Assembly (NCBI RefSeq): GCF_022698165.1 | Contig: NZ_JALDAY010000006.1 | Span: 434,001-498,000, forward strand | From: Streptomyces cylindrosporus | GTDB taxonomy: Bacteria; Actinomycetota; Actinomycetes; Streptomycetales; Streptomycetaceae | Direction: 5' to 3' | Length of the DNA stretch: 64,000 nucleotides | Shown: one piece after another, positions 15,595-23,794 of the stretch | Position numbering within the stretch: position 1 is the first letter of the stretch | How the letters are laid out: every line of letters starts with the position of its first letter | The notes under the pieces: generated by a model | The model's input: only the letters and a program-made list of their open reading frames with translations | The model's database searches: none | Told to the model about the DNA's origin: nothing | Position numbers and translations under genes: made by a program

Positions 15595-17934
15595 TCACCC
15601 CGGCGGCAGCGGCTGTTCGGCCCAGATCGTCTTGCCGCTGCCGGTCTGCCGGCTACCCCAGCGCTGGGTGAGCTGGGCCACCAGCAGCAGCCCGCGGCCG
15701 CCCTCGTCGAAGGCGTGGGCGCGGCGCAGATGCGGTGAGGTGGAACTGCCGTCGGAGACCTCGCAGATGAGGGTGCGGTCGCGGATCAGCCGCAGCTGGA
15801 CGGGGGGTGCGCCGTACCGGATGGCGTTGGTGACCAGTTCGCTGACGACCAGTTCGGTGACGAACGCGGCCTCGTCCAGGCCCCAGGCGGTGAGCTGTTC
15901 GGTGGCGGCCTGCCGGGCGGCGGCGACCCGTTCCGGGTCCGGGGTGATGTCCCAGGTGGCGACCTGGTCCGCGCCCAGCGCCCGGGTGCGGGCCAGCAGC
16001 AGCGCCACGTCGTCGCTCGGCTCCTCCGGGAGTACGGCCTTCAGCACTGTGTCGCACAGGGTGTCGAGGGTGTCGGCGGGTGCGGTCAGGGCGCGGCACA
16101 GCTCGTCGGTCGCGTGGTCGACGTCGCGGTCGCGGTCCTCGATCAGGCCGTCGGTGTAGAGCGCCACGACCGCGCCCTCGGGCAGTTCGAGCTCGGTGGC
16201 CTCGAAGGGCAGGCCGCCCACGCCGAGCGGGGGTCCCGCTGTCATCGGTACGAGGCTCGCGGTGCCGTCGGGCAGCAGCAGCGCGGGCGGCGGGTGGCCG
16301 GCCGCGGCCATGGTCAGGCGACTGGAGACGGGGTCGTAGACGGCGTAGAGGCAGGTGGCGCCGAGCTCGGCGACCTCGTCGGCGTCGTCGGAGGCGAGGT
16401 GGGTGACCAGGTCGTCGAGGTGGGTGAGCAGTTCGTCCGGCGGCAGGTCGACGTCGGCGAGGGTGCGCACCGCCGTGCACAGGCGGCCCATGGTCGCCGA
16501 GGACGGGATGCCGTGCCCGACGACGTCTCCGACGACCAGGGCGACGCGGCTGCCGGAGAGCGGGATCACGTCGAACCAGTCGCCGCCGATGCCGGCCAGC
16601 GATCCGGAGGGCAGGTAGCGGTGGGCCACCTCGACGGCGGCCTGGCCGGGCAGTCCCCTGGGCAGGAGGCTGTGCTGGAGGGCCAGGGCGGTGGTGCGTT
16701 CGCGGGCGAAGCGGCGGGCGTTGTCGATGCAGACGGCGGCGCGGCTGGCGAGTTCCTCGCCGAGGACGGCGTCGTCCGTGCCGTAGTCGTCCGGATTGCC
16801 GATGCGGACGCAGACCATGACACCGAGCGTGGTGCCGCGGGCCCGCAGCGGCACCGCCAGCACCGAGTGGGCGCCGGTGCGGTGGCGGCGGCCTTCCGGG
16901 GCCCGGGCGTTGCGTTCGGCGACCCAGCGCACGAAGTCCGGCTCGCCCGCCTGGCTGAGGACGGCACGCCCGGTCCGCAGGGCCTTCGCGGGCGGCGTGA
17001 AGGCGGGGTAGACGTCCGTCTCGCCGACGCGCACGGCGGCCTCGGGCGTGCCCTCGGTGCCGGAGCCGTGGGCGACGCGGCGCAGCGTGATGTCGGCGCC
17101 CGGCAGCGCGGGCCGCTCGTCCGCGCCAAGCACCCAGTCGAGCAGGTCGACGCTGGCGAAGTCGGCGTATCCGGGCGCGAGCAGCTCGACCAGTTCCTCC
17201 GCCGTGCGCACCACGTCGAGGCTGGTGCCGATGGACGCGGCGGCCTCGTTCAGCAGGGCCAGGCGCCGGCGGGCCCAGTACTGCTCGGTGCTGTCGAACG
17301 CGGCCAGTGCGACGGCCGTCGTCTCACCCGTGGCGGCGTCCTTCAGGGGCCACATCTCGATGCTCCAGGCGTGCTCCCGGTTGAGTGAGGGCGCGCCCGC
17401 GAAGCTCTCGTAGCGGACCGACAGCCCGGTCTCGGCCACTTGGCGCAGGTTGGCCAGGAAGCCGCGGTTGTACTCGGCGTCCTCGACGGAGTCCGGGAAG
17501 TGCCGGCCGAGCAGGGCCTCCTCGGGTACGCCCATCACGCGGCAGGCGACGTCGTTGAGGCGCAGATAGCGCTGCCGGGTGTCGAAGACCGACATGGACA
17601 TGGAGGCCTGCTGGAAGGCCTGCCCGGCCAGCAGCGAGGCGTGGTCCTGCGGCGGCTCGACGGTGACGGTGTAACCGGCCGGTTCCCCGCCCGGGCCCTG
17701 CAGGGCGCAGGCCCGCAGCCTGAGCGTGACGGTCGAACCGTCGCGGTGGCGCAGTGCGGCGGTGCCGTGCAGGGCCGCGACGGCCTCTGACGGCGGTTCC
17801 TCGGCGAGCAGCTCCCGCACCGGGTGTCCCACGACCTCTTCGGCCGGGTGTCCCGTCAGCTGCCGGGCGCCCTCGCTCCACCCCGTCACGATGCCCTGGG
17901 CATCGACGATCGCCACGGCGGAGGCGTGCTCCAT
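15595..17934 (-). CDS. PAS-GAF-PP2C phosphatase with C-terminal anti-sigma-type kinase domain
   Basis: A 779-residue cytoplasmic signalling protein with, in order: a PAS domain (1-90), a second PAS (105-220), GAF (235-400), a SpoIIE/RsbU-type PP2C phosphatase (420-630; GGDWFDVIPL, VGDVVGHGIPSSATM, LYTDGLIEDRD, and PSDDVALLLAR at the end) and a HATPase_c domain (660-775; ELVVSELVTNAIRYG is the N-box, DEGGRGLLLVAQL the G-box). Streptomyces has many such proteins that control anti-anti-sigma factors through partner switching; the last domain resembles RsbW kinases. The sensed signal is unknown. ATG 17934 gives the PAS start; TTG 17970 is an alternative. Confidence 0.9.
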   Translation of the reverse strand: MEHASAVAIVDAQGIVTGWSEGARQLTGHPAEEVVGHPVRELLAEEPPSEAVAALHGTAALRHRDGSTVTLRLRACALQGPGGEPAGYTVTVEPPQDHASLLAGQAFQQASMSMSVFDTRQRYLRLNDVACRVMGVPEEALLGRHFPDSVEDAEYNRGFLANLRQVAETGLSVRYESFAGAPSLNREHAWSIEMWPLKDAATGETTAVALAAFDSTEQYWARRRLALLNEAAASIGTSLDVVRTAEELVELLAPGYADFASVDLLDWVLGADERPALPGADITLRRVAHGSGTEGTPEAAVRVGETDVYPAFTPPAKALRTGRAVLSQAGEPDFVRWVAERNARAPEGRRHRTGAHSVLAVPLRARGTTLGVMVCVRIGNPDDYGTDDAVLGEELASRAAVCIDNARRFARERTTALALQHSLLPRGLPGQAAVEVAHRYLPSGSLAGIGGDWFDVIPLSGSRVALVVGDVVGHGIPSSATMGRLCTAVRTLADVDLPPDELLTHLDDLVTHLASDDADEVAELGATCLYAVYDPVSSRLTMAAAGHPPPALLLPDGTASLVPMTAGPPLGVGGLPFEATELELPEGAVVALYTDGLIEDRDRDVDHATDELCRALTAPADTLDTLCDTVLKAVLPEEPSDDVALLLARTRALGADQVATWDITPDPERVAAARQAATEQLTAWGLDEAAFVTELVVSELVTNAIRYGAPPVQLRLIRDRTLICEVSDGSSTSPHLRRAHAFDEGGRGLLLVAQLTQRWGSRQTGSGKTIWAEQPLPPG

Positions 17935-17971
17935 ATCCCTCAGGATGGTGCTTTTGTCGCACCGATACAAC

Positions 17972-18004
17972 CGAAACGGAGGACCGGCGAGGCCCTCCGT
18001 TTCG
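17972..18004 (-). terminator. Rho-independent-type hairpin after the peroxiredoxin gene
   Basis: Perfect 11-bp stem CGAAACGGAGG / CCTCCGTTTCG with an 11-base loop, 7 bases past the peroxiredoxin stop. There is no U-run, as is usual in Streptomyces. It would end the leftward DoxX-peroxiredoxin transcript before the phosphatase gene. Confidence 0.7.
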
Positions 18005-18010
18005 CGCCCG

Positions 18011-18478
18011 TCACTTCTGTGCGGCCCTGAGCGCGGCGAGCGCCCGGTCGGCGTGGGTGTTCATGCGCAACTCGCTGCGGACGACCTCGAGGATCGTGCG
18101 ATCGCGGCCTATGACGAAGGTGGCCCGCTTGGTGGGCGCCAGGGTGAAGCCGCGCTTGACGCCGAACCGCTCCCGGATCGTCCCGTCGGCGTCCGACAGC
18201 AGCGGCATGCCGAGGGTGTGCTTGCCGGCGAACTCCTGCTGGCGTTCCACCGAGTCGCCGCTGATGCCCACCGGGCGGGCGCCGACGGCCGCGAACTCGG
18301 CGGCCAGATCGCGGAAGTGGCAGGCCTCCGCGGTGCAGCCGGCGCTCAGGGCGGCCGGGTAGAAGAACAGCACGACGGGTCCGTCGGCGAGCAGTCCGGA
18401 CAGGGTGCGCGGGGCGCCGGTCTCGTCCGGCAGCTCGAAGTCGTCGATCCGGTCGCCGACGTTCACCTTCTCGCTCAT
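18011..18478 (-). CDS. Peroxiredoxin, Bcp/PrxQ type
   Basis: A 155-residue thioredoxin-fold peroxidase that reduces hydroperoxides. The peroxidatic block reads YPAALSAGCTAEACHFRD near residues 40-57: the peroxidatic Cys and the resolving Cys five residues later are both present, as in PrxQ/Bcp proteins, though the usual T-P before GCT is S-A. VGISGDSVERQQEFAGKH and a conserved Arg region follow. The ATG overlaps the stop of the upstream DoxX gene in an ATGA junction, so the two form a small operon, probably for redox or disulfide stress. Confidence 0.9.
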   Translation of the reverse strand: MSEKVNVGDRIDDFELPDETGAPRTLSGLLADGPVVLFFYPAALSAGCTAEACHFRDLAAEFAAVGARPVGISGDSVERQQEFAGKHTLGMPLLSDADGTIRERFGVKRGFTLAPTKRATFVIGRDRTILEVVRSELRMNTHADRALAALRAAQK

Positions 18479-18855
18479 GCCTGCGCCTCCCCGCCACGGG
18501 CGACGCTGCGGGCCCACAGGACGAGGGGCAGTTGCAGCGGCAGCCGGCCGATGGCGGCGGCCTTGAGCGGCGCGGGGCGGTGGCGCCAGTCGACGGCCAT
18601 CTTGACGTTGGCGGGGAACACGCCGACGAAGAACGCGGCCGCCGCGAGCGCCGCCGCCTTGCGGGTGCGGGGCAGTGCGATGCCGGCGGCGAGGGCGAGT
18701 TCGGCGGCTCCGCTGGCGTACGTCCATGTCCTGGGCGTGCCCGGCAGGGCGCTCGGGACGGTCGCGTCGAAGGGGCGGGGTGAGGCGAAGTGGGCGACAC
18801 CCGCGGTGGCCAGCAGGCCGGCGAGCAACAGGGGCGAGCGTTCGGACCGGGTCAA
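18475..18855 (-). CDS. DoxX-like membrane protein
   Basis: A 126-residue protein of four hydrophobic helices with the DoxX/MauE-like pattern: SGAAELALAAGIAL in helix 2, then FFVGVFPANVKMAVDWRHRP in helix 3 and IGRLPLQLPLVLWA in helix 4. Relatives act in quinone- or thiosulfate-linked redox chemistry and in oxidative stress membrane complexes. The TTG start at 18855 is supported by a strong GGAGGAGG 5-8 bases upstream. Coupled to the peroxiredoxin gene. Confidence 0.8.
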   Translation of the reverse strand: MTRSERSPLLLAGLLATAGVAHFASPRPFDATVPSALPGTPRTWTYASGAAELALAAGIALPRTRKAAALAAAAFFVGVFPANVKMAVDWRHRPAPLKAAAIGRLPLQLPLVLWARSVARGGEAQA

Positions 18856-18933
18856 CGGTTCCTCCTCCGGTGGGCCTGCCGCGCGATATTACTGGACGGT
18901 ACAAGCAGCCCGTACGGCGCCCTGTCCGCTTGT

Positions 18934-19204
18934 CAGGAACGGCGGTTGTGGGTGCCGGGCGTGTAGCCGAAGGAACGGCGGAAGACGTCGATGAAGGCGC
19001 TCGCGGAGGACCAGCCGCAGCGGTGGGCGACGGTCGTGAAGGGGGTGTCGTCGGCGAGCATGCGCAGGGGCGCGGTGGGCGTGCACGGTGCCGGCGGGGA
19101 TGCACAGGGCGCGGTGCCGGAGGCGAATCAGGTGCCGGCGTCGGTGGTGACGGCGAGGACGCCCGTGCCGGCGTACACGATCTGGTGCTCGTCGTGCACA
19201 TGCC
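18934..19204 (-). pseudogene. AraC-family regulator relic (internal deletion, stop and frameshift)
   Basis: Reading leftwards, an AraC sensor-cupin piece is intact for about 22 codons (HDEHQIVYAGTGVLAVTTDA then GT) and meets a TGA. In another frame it continues as RHRALCIPAGTVHAHRA, the next cupin segment, then jumps to RMLADDTPFTTVAHRCGWSS and ASAFIDVFRRSFGYTPG, the second helix-turn-helix at the C-terminus of AraC proteins, ending at TGA 18934. The first half of the DNA-binding domain and the linker are gone. This is clearly a dead gene. A small plus-strand frame over the same bases is not a gene. Confidence 0.82.
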
Positions 19205-19389
19205 TCGTGGTGAGCGTCGGCGGGGTCGCCGCACCGGCCGTCGGGGCCCTGGCCGACGCGACTGCCCTGCTCCCGTTGATCGTGCTGCCCGTCCTGGGCC
19301 GGCTCCTGCTGGTCGGTCTGCGGGAGCCCGTCCCTCCCGTCGGGCAGGCGCCCGCACCCCGGCCGTGTTCCCGCAGGGCGTCGGCCTGA
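19205..19389 (+). pseudogene. MFS exporter relic (last about 55 codons)
   Basis: On the plus strand VSVGGVAAPAVGALADAT then LLPLIVLPVLGRLLLVGLRE and PVPP match the last two membrane helices and tail of drug-efflux MFS proteins that in actinomycetes often sit divergent from an AraC regulator. The preceding ten helices are missing; instead the bases run straight into the N-terminal cupin codons of the AraC relic. One deletion would have removed both 5' ends and the shared promoter. Confidence 0.68.
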
Positions 19390-19390
19390 G

Positions 19391-19918
19391 TCAGGCGGTG
19401 GCCGCCGGGGCGACGGTCTGTTCGGTCTCGTCGTCGATGGCGTGGGCGAGGAAGTCGTCGACCATGCGGTGGAAGAGGGTGGCCAGCTGGCCGAGTTCCT
19501 CGGGCGTCCAGTCGGACAGCGCCACCTGCATGCCGCGGGCGCCGGCGTCACGGACGCGGTCTATGGCCTGCCGGCCCGCCTCGGTCAGCTGGATGCGCTG
19601 GGCGCGGCGGTCGTCGGGGTCGGGGACGCGGGTGACGTACCCGGTCTTCTGCAGTTGCTGCACGGTGCGGGTGACGTGCGAGGCCTCCACACCGAGCCGG
19701 GTGGCGAGCTCCCCCGGTCGCAGCGGCTCCGAGTCGGCGACCTGCCGCAGCAGCGCCACGGCCGCCCGGTCCAGCGGCACCCCGGCCAGCGCCATCAGAC
19801 GGTCGTGCTGACGGGCCCGGGTGCTCAGGTAGGTGATGCGGGTGAGCGCGCGCTCGATCTCGATGACCTCGTCGGACGCCGGGGTGTCGGGGATCTCGGG
19901 GAGCGGTGGAGTGGACAT
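19391..19918 (-). CDS. MarR-family transcriptional regulator
   Basis: A 175-residue winged-helix regulator. The core is PLDRAAVALLRQVADSEPL, then PGELATRLGVEASHVTRTVQ as the recognition helix, and RVPDPDDRRAQRIQLTEAGR as the wing with the conserved D-x-R-x(3)-L-T. Flanking helices form the dimer interface. Such proteins repress target promoters and release DNA on binding phenolics or oxidants. Its own promoter region carries a 17-bp motif (19939-19955) that recurs three times between the response regulator and esterase genes 4.6 kb away, so those genes are probable targets. Confidence 0.9.
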   Translation of the reverse strand: MSTPPLPEIPDTPASDEVIEIERALTRITYLSTRARQHDRLMALAGVPLDRAAVALLRQVADSEPLRPGELATRLGVEASHVTRTVQQLQKTGYVTRVPDPDDRRAQRIQLTEAGRQAIDRVRDAGARGMQVALSDWTPEELGQLATLFHRMVDDFLAHAIDDETEQTVAPAATA

Positions 19919-19938
19919 GCATCCACTTTACCATCTTG

Positions 19939-19955
19939 TTGCGTAACTCAAGTAA
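19939..19955. promoter_or_regulatory. Candidate MarR operator (one of four copies)
   Basis: TTGCGTAACTCAAGTAA, 21 bases upstream of the marR start. It fits the consensus TTGCNTNACKCAAGYAA built from three further copies at 24555-24625. The core is an inverted repeat TTGC-N5-(G/T)CAA. Confidence 0.65.
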
Positions 19956-20018
19956 TCTACTGCGTACGTTCAGCCCTCGTACTGCGAAGGAAGTACGGCG
20001 TTCGTACGTCGCCCCGGG

Positions 20019-20849
20019 TCAGTGCCAGCGCATCCACGCGGTGAGGCCGCCGTCGACGACCAGGTCGGTGCCGGTGAGGTAGGACGACTCGGGGCCGGTG
20101 AGGAAGGCGACCGCGTCGGCGATCTCCGTCGGGGTGGCGGCGCGGCCGGCGCCGCAGGCGTCGAGGGACTTCCCGACGTGCTCGCCGTACACCGAGCCGG
20201 ACTCGGCCCGTGCCATCGCGGTGGACACGACACCGACGCTGACGGTGTTGACCCGGGCGCCGCGCAGGCTCCAGGCGAGGGCCGCGGCCTGGGCCCGGAT
20301 CTGGGCGGCGCGGTTGGACACGATGTACGCGGGCACCGCGTCGTCCCCGACCCGGGCGACGATGTCGAGCGCGAGGAGTTCCTCCGTGCCCACCGTGGCC
20401 AGGGCGGTCTCCTCGTCCGGGCTCAGGGAGCCGTAGTGGCCGGCGACGGCCGTGAGACAGACGAGTGCGGTGCCGCGGGTGGCGACGGCCTGGAACTCGT
20501 CGAGCACATGGGCCGTCCCGACCATGTTCACCAGGAAGTTGGTGCTCGCTGAGGCGATCGCCGCGCACACGCCCGCGGTGTGCACGACGGCCGCGATCCG
20601 GCCCTCGGCCGCGGCCGCCTCGGCGAGCTTCCGCACCGACGCGCGCTCGCACACGTCCATCACCGTGCCCTGCGCCGCGTACCCCTCGGCGCGCAACGCG
20701 GTGACGGTCCGGTCGAGCTGACCGCGGGAGGCGTCGGCGAGGAACAGCGTGCGGCCGCTGCCGATACGGCGGGCCACCGCCGTTCCGATCCCGCCCGCCC
20801 CGACGACCACGACCACGTCGTCGCGTGCGCCGTACGGAAGACCCGCCAT
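20019..20849 (-). CDS. SDR-family protein with altered catalytic Lys, P450-operon member
   Basis: A 276-residue short-chain dehydrogenase/reductase fold protein. The dinucleotide motif GAGGIGTAVARRI, the NAG-equivalent HTAGV and the C-terminal YLTGTDLVVDGGLTAW block are normal. The active-site motif, however, is Y-I-V-S-N (codon AAC) instead of Y-x-x-x-K, and the catalytic Ser position reads LTAVAG. It may bind NAD(P) without classical catalysis, or act as an atypical reductase. ATG 20849 has AAGGAGG 6 bases upstream. It is the last gene of the P450-ferredoxin-reductase operon, so the substrate may be the P450 product. Confidence 0.85.
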   Translation of the reverse strand: MAGLPYGARDDVVVVVGAGGIGTAVARRIGSGRTLFLADASRGQLDRTVTALRAEGYAAQGTVMDVCERASVRKLAEAAAAEGRIAAVVHTAGVCAAIASASTNFLVNMVGTAHVLDEFQAVATRGTALVCLTAVAGHYGSLSPDEETALATVGTEELLALDIVARVGDDAVPAYIVSNRAAQIRAQAAALAWSLRGARVNTVSVGVVSTAMARAESGSVYGEHVGKSLDACGAGRAATPTEIADAVAFLTGPESSYLTGTDLVVDGGLTAWMRWH

Positions 20850-20865
20850 GGACAACCTCCTTGCT

Positions 20866-22050
20866 TCAGGCCCCCGTCGGGGAGGCCTCGGTGCGTACGG
20901 CCTCGTCCCAGGCCGCGCCGGCCGCGATCGCCTGCCGCCAGGTCCGGATGGCCTTGGGCGGCATGCCGACCGCGAGGGCGCCGGTCACCCGGTCGCCGGT
21001 GCGGTACGCGGCGACGAACCTGCGCTCGGACAGGTCTCCGTCCACGACGGCGACTTCGTCGTGGCCGCGCAGATAGCCGTACGCCTGGATCTTCATGTCG
21101 TACTGGTCGGACCAGAAGTACGGCACGGGCGCGAACGGCTTGCGGCCGGCGGGGCGCAGCAGGTTGCGGGCGGCGGCCATGCCCTGTTCGGCGGCGTTGG
21201 TGCGGTGCTCGATCCGCATCGAGGTGCCGAACAGCGGGTTGTACCAGCGGGCGACGTCACCGGCGGCGTACACGTTCCGCGCCGCCTCGCAGTACTCGTC
21301 GCACACCACGCCGTCGCCGACGCTGAGTCCGCTGCCCTCCAGCCACTCGGTGTTGGGCAGTGAGCCGATGGCGACGAGCACCTCGTCGGCCTCGATCACC
21401 TGGCCGTCGGCGAGCCGCACCCCGTCCTCGGTCACCTCGCTCACACCGGTCCCGCAGCGCAGGTCCACGCCCCGCTCCACATGGGCGGCGGTGAGCATCG
21501 CGCCGACCTCGGTTCCGACGGCGTGGGCCATCGGCACCGGCGCCGGTTCGAGGAGGGTCACCTTGGCACCGAGCCGCCAGGCCACCGCGGCGGCCTCCGC
21601 GCCGAGGAACCCGGCGCCGACCACGACCAGCCGCAGCCCCGGGCCGAGCCGGTCGCGCAGGGTCAGCGCGTCGTCGAGGGTGCGCAGCACATGAGCGCCC
21701 TCGCCGGGCAGCCGCCGCGGCCGCACCCCGGTGGCCACGATCAGTCCGTCGTACGGCACCTCGCTCCCGTCGGCCAACCGCACGGTGCGCTCGGCCAGTT
21801 CGAGGCCGGTCGCGGCCACGCCGAGGCGCAGGTCGAGGCCGAGGGCAGCCAGGTCGTCGGCGGGGCGCAGGTCGAGCCGCTCGGGCTCCCACTCGCTCGC
21901 CAGGAGCTGCTTGGACAGCGGCGGACGGTCGTACGGGGCGAGGGGCTCGTCGCCCACCAGGGTCAGCGTGCCGTCGTAACCCTCGCGGCGGAGCGTCTCG
22001 ACCGCCGCGAGTCCGGCGGCCGAAGCTCCGACGACGACGATCCGGTTCAC
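20866..22050 (-). CDS. Ferredoxin reductase (FAD/NAD(P)H), P450 redox partner
   Basis: A 394-residue flavoprotein of the putidaredoxin-reductase type. The FAD site is VVVGASAAGLAAVETLRREG at the N-terminus; PYDRPPLSKQLL follows. The NAD(P)H site VVVGAGFLGAEAAAVAWRLG lies near residue 148, and VYAAGDVARW near 270 is the second FAD-binding block. It passes electrons from NAD(P)H to the small ferredoxin encoded just upstream, and so to the P450. The GTG start overlaps the ferredoxin stop (GTGA). The spacing to the SDR gene is 16 bases. Confidence 0.94.
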   Translation of the reverse strand: MNRIVVVGASAAGLAAVETLRREGYDGTLTLVGDEPLAPYDRPPLSKQLLASEWEPERLDLRPADDLAALGLDLRLGVAATGLELAERTVRLADGSEVPYDGLIVATGVRPRRLPGEGAHVLRTLDDALTLRDRLGPGLRLVVVGAGFLGAEAAAVAWRLGAKVTLLEPAPVPMAHAVGTEVGAMLTAAHVERGVDLRCGTGVSEVTEDGVRLADGQVIEADEVLVAIGSLPNTEWLEGSGLSVGDGVVCDEYCEAARNVYAAGDVARWYNPLFGTSMRIEHRTNAAEQGMAAARNLLRPAGRKPFAPVPYFWSDQYDMKIQAYGYLRGHDEVAVVDGDLSERRFVAAYRTGDRVTGALAVGMPPKAIRTWRQAIAAGAAWDEAVRTEASPTGA

Positions 22051-22241
22051 TGCTCGACCAGTCGGATCGCGGCGGCCGGGCAGACCGCGACGGCTTCCCG
22101 GACGTCGTCGAGGAGTTCGGGTCCGGGCGTCTCCTCCAGCAGGACCGCGATCCCGTCGTCGTCCTGGTCGAAGACGTCCATCGCGGCCAGTACGCACTGC
22201 CCGGAGGCGACGCACTTGTCGGCTTCCAGCTCCACCTTCAT
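22047..22241 (-). CDS. Small iron-sulfur ferredoxin, P450 redox partner
   Basis: A 64-residue ferredoxin. Cysteines sit at CVASGQC and AVCPAAAI: only three Cys in the usual ligand positions, the pattern of [3Fe-4S] ferredoxins that serve CYP105-type P450s in Streptomyces. The acidic surface (DVFDQDDDG) suits docking to the reductase and P450. AAGGAAG lies 6 bases before the ATG. It lies between the P450 and reductase genes, 53 bases after the P450 stop, completing a three-component electron chain. Confidence 0.93.
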   Translation of the reverse strand: MKVELEADKCVASGQCVLAAMDVFDQDDDGIAVLLEETPGPELLDDVREAVAVCPAAAIRLVEQ

Positions 22242-22294
22242 GGGTTCTTCCTTTGCTGTACGTGGTTCTCGGTCTGTTGCGGGACGGGAAGCCG

Positions 22295-23512
22295 TCACCA
22301 GGCGACGGGCAGTTCGTGCACGCCGTAGATGAACGCGTCGTGCTTGAACCTCACGTCCTCGGGCCGGCAGGCGAGCCTGAGCGTGGGGATGCGCTTGTAG
22401 AGGGTGCCGTAGACGACCTGGAGCTCCATCCGGGCCAGGGGCTGACCGAGGCACTGGTGGACGCCGAAGCTGAAGGCGACGTGCCGGCGGGCGTCGCGGG
22501 TGATGTCGAGGCGGTCGGGGTCGGCGAAGACCTCGGGGTCGCGGTTGGCGATCTCGTTGGTGAAGATGAGGCCCTCGCCGGCCTTGACGACCTGCCCGGC
22601 GATCTCGATGTCCTCGACGGCCGCGCGCCGGCGTCCCAGGTGGGTGATGTTGAGGTAGCGCAGGAGTTCCTCGACCGCGGAGGCGACGAGTTTGGGGTCG
22701 TCGGACTCGCGCAGCAGCGCGAGCTGGTCCGGGTGTTCGAAGAGCGCGGCGGTGCCGAGGGCGATCATGTTCGCGGTGGTCTCGTGGCCCGCGAACAGCA
22801 TGAGCAGGGCCATCTCGGTGGCCTGCCGGTGGTCGATCTCGCCCGCGGTGACGCGTCCGGCGATGCTGGAGAGCAGGTCGTCCCGGGGGTCGGCACGCCG
22901 TTCGACGAGCAGTCCGGAGAGGAACTCGGCGATGGCCCGGACGGCCTGGCCGCGCTCGGCGGGGGTGGCGTCGCGGTGGACCATGGTCTTGGTGTTGTCC
23001 TGGAAGAACTCGTGGTCGTCGTAGGGGACGCCGAGGAGTTCGCAGATGACCAGGGAGGGGATCGGCAGGGCGAACGCCTCGACGAGGTCGACCGGTTGGG
23101 GGCCGGCCAGCATGTCGTCGATCAGCCCGTCCACGATCTTCTGGACGGTGGGCCGCAGCGCCTCGATCCTCTTGATGGCGAAGGGCGCCGTGACCATCCG
23201 GCGCTGCCGGGCGTGTTCGGGGTCGTCCAGCATGATGAAGCTGAACTTGTCCTCGCCGTTCTCCCCGCCGCCGCCGTCGCCCTTGGTGGGGTAGCCGGGC
23301 ATCGTGTTGTCGGCGCTGACCCGGGCGTCTCCCAGCAGCGCCCGCTGTTCGGCGTAGCGGGTCACGAGCCAGGGCTCGCTGCCGTCCTGCAGCCGCACCT
23401 TGACCAACGGGCCCTGTTTCTGGAGCTCTTGGAGGGCGGGCGGCGGGTCGAAGGGGCAGCCGGAGGCGCGCGGCATGGGGAACTCGGGGACGACGTCCGC
23501 CGTCTGGGCCAT
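22295..23512 (-). CDS. Cytochrome P450, CYP105-like
   Basis: A 405-residue soluble P450 monooxygenase. Landmarks: I-helix oxygen motif LFAGHETTAN near residue 243, K-helix ExxR in VEELLRY near 282, and the haem loop FSFGVHQCLGQPLAR near 346 with the axial Cys. The sequence MPRASGCPFDPPPALQEL at the start is typical of CYP105 enzymes. Between residues 85 and 100 there is a Gly/Asp-rich insert (KGDGGGGENGEDKF) just before FIMLDDPEHARQRR, which is not common. The start has GAGGAG upstream. Heads the operon with its ferredoxin, reductase and SDR. Substrate unknown. Confidence 0.94.
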   Translation of the reverse strand: MAQTADVVPEFPMPRASGCPFDPPPALQELQKQGPLVKVRLQDGSEPWLVTRYAEQRALLGDARVSADNTMPGYPTKGDGGGGENGEDKFSFIMLDDPEHARQRRMVTAPFAIKRIEALRPTVQKIVDGLIDDMLAGPQPVDLVEAFALPIPSLVICELLGVPYDDHEFFQDNTKTMVHRDATPAERGQAVRAIAEFLSGLLVERRADPRDDLLSSIAGRVTAGEIDHRQATEMALLMLFAGHETTANMIALGTAALFEHPDQLALLRESDDPKLVASAVEELLRYLNITHLGRRRAAVEDIEIAGQVVKAGEGLIFTNEIANRDPEVFADPDRLDITRDARRHVAFSFGVHQCLGQPLARMELQVVYGTLYKRIPTLRLACRPEDVRFKHDAFIYGVHELPVAW

Positions 23513-23726
23513 GGTCTCTCCTCGGTGGTGGGGGACTCCGGGATGAGCACATGCAAACAGAGGGGGCTGACGCACTCCGGACAGACACCTGACGGGAACC
23601 TGACGTGACCCGGATCACATTGCGAGTTGAGTACTCTTCTGCGGGAGGGCTGCATGACAACCCCCTTGCGGGCGGGTGGAGTTGAGAATCCCCAGAAGGT
23701 CCGACGCGCACTGCGCACATCACGAA
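23513..23726. promoter_or_regulatory. Intergenic region holding the P450 operon promoter
   Basis: No gene recognised. The leftward P450 operon must start here. A palindrome GAGTACTC (around 23630-23637) is the only symmetrical element I notice. A short plus-strand frame beginning ATGACAACCCCC has no coding support. Confidence 0.35.
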
Positions 23727-23749
23727 GAGGGCGGCACAAGGCCGCCCTC
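23727..23749 (-). terminator. Terminator hairpin after the response regulator
   Basis: Perfect 9-bp stem GAGGGCGGC / GCCGCCCTC with a five-base ACAAG loop, 46 bases past the response-regulator stop on the minus strand. It separates that gene from the P450 operon promoter. Confidence 0.7.
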
Positions 23750-23794
23750 CACGAAGTTCGCACATCCGCCCCCGAGTGTTTGCTTTCGAGCCCC

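Noticed and set aside
18991..19389. A 132-residue plus-strand gene
   Set aside because: Its first half is antisense to the AraC relic and only the last 55 codons match MFS proteins; it is a product of the deletion scar.
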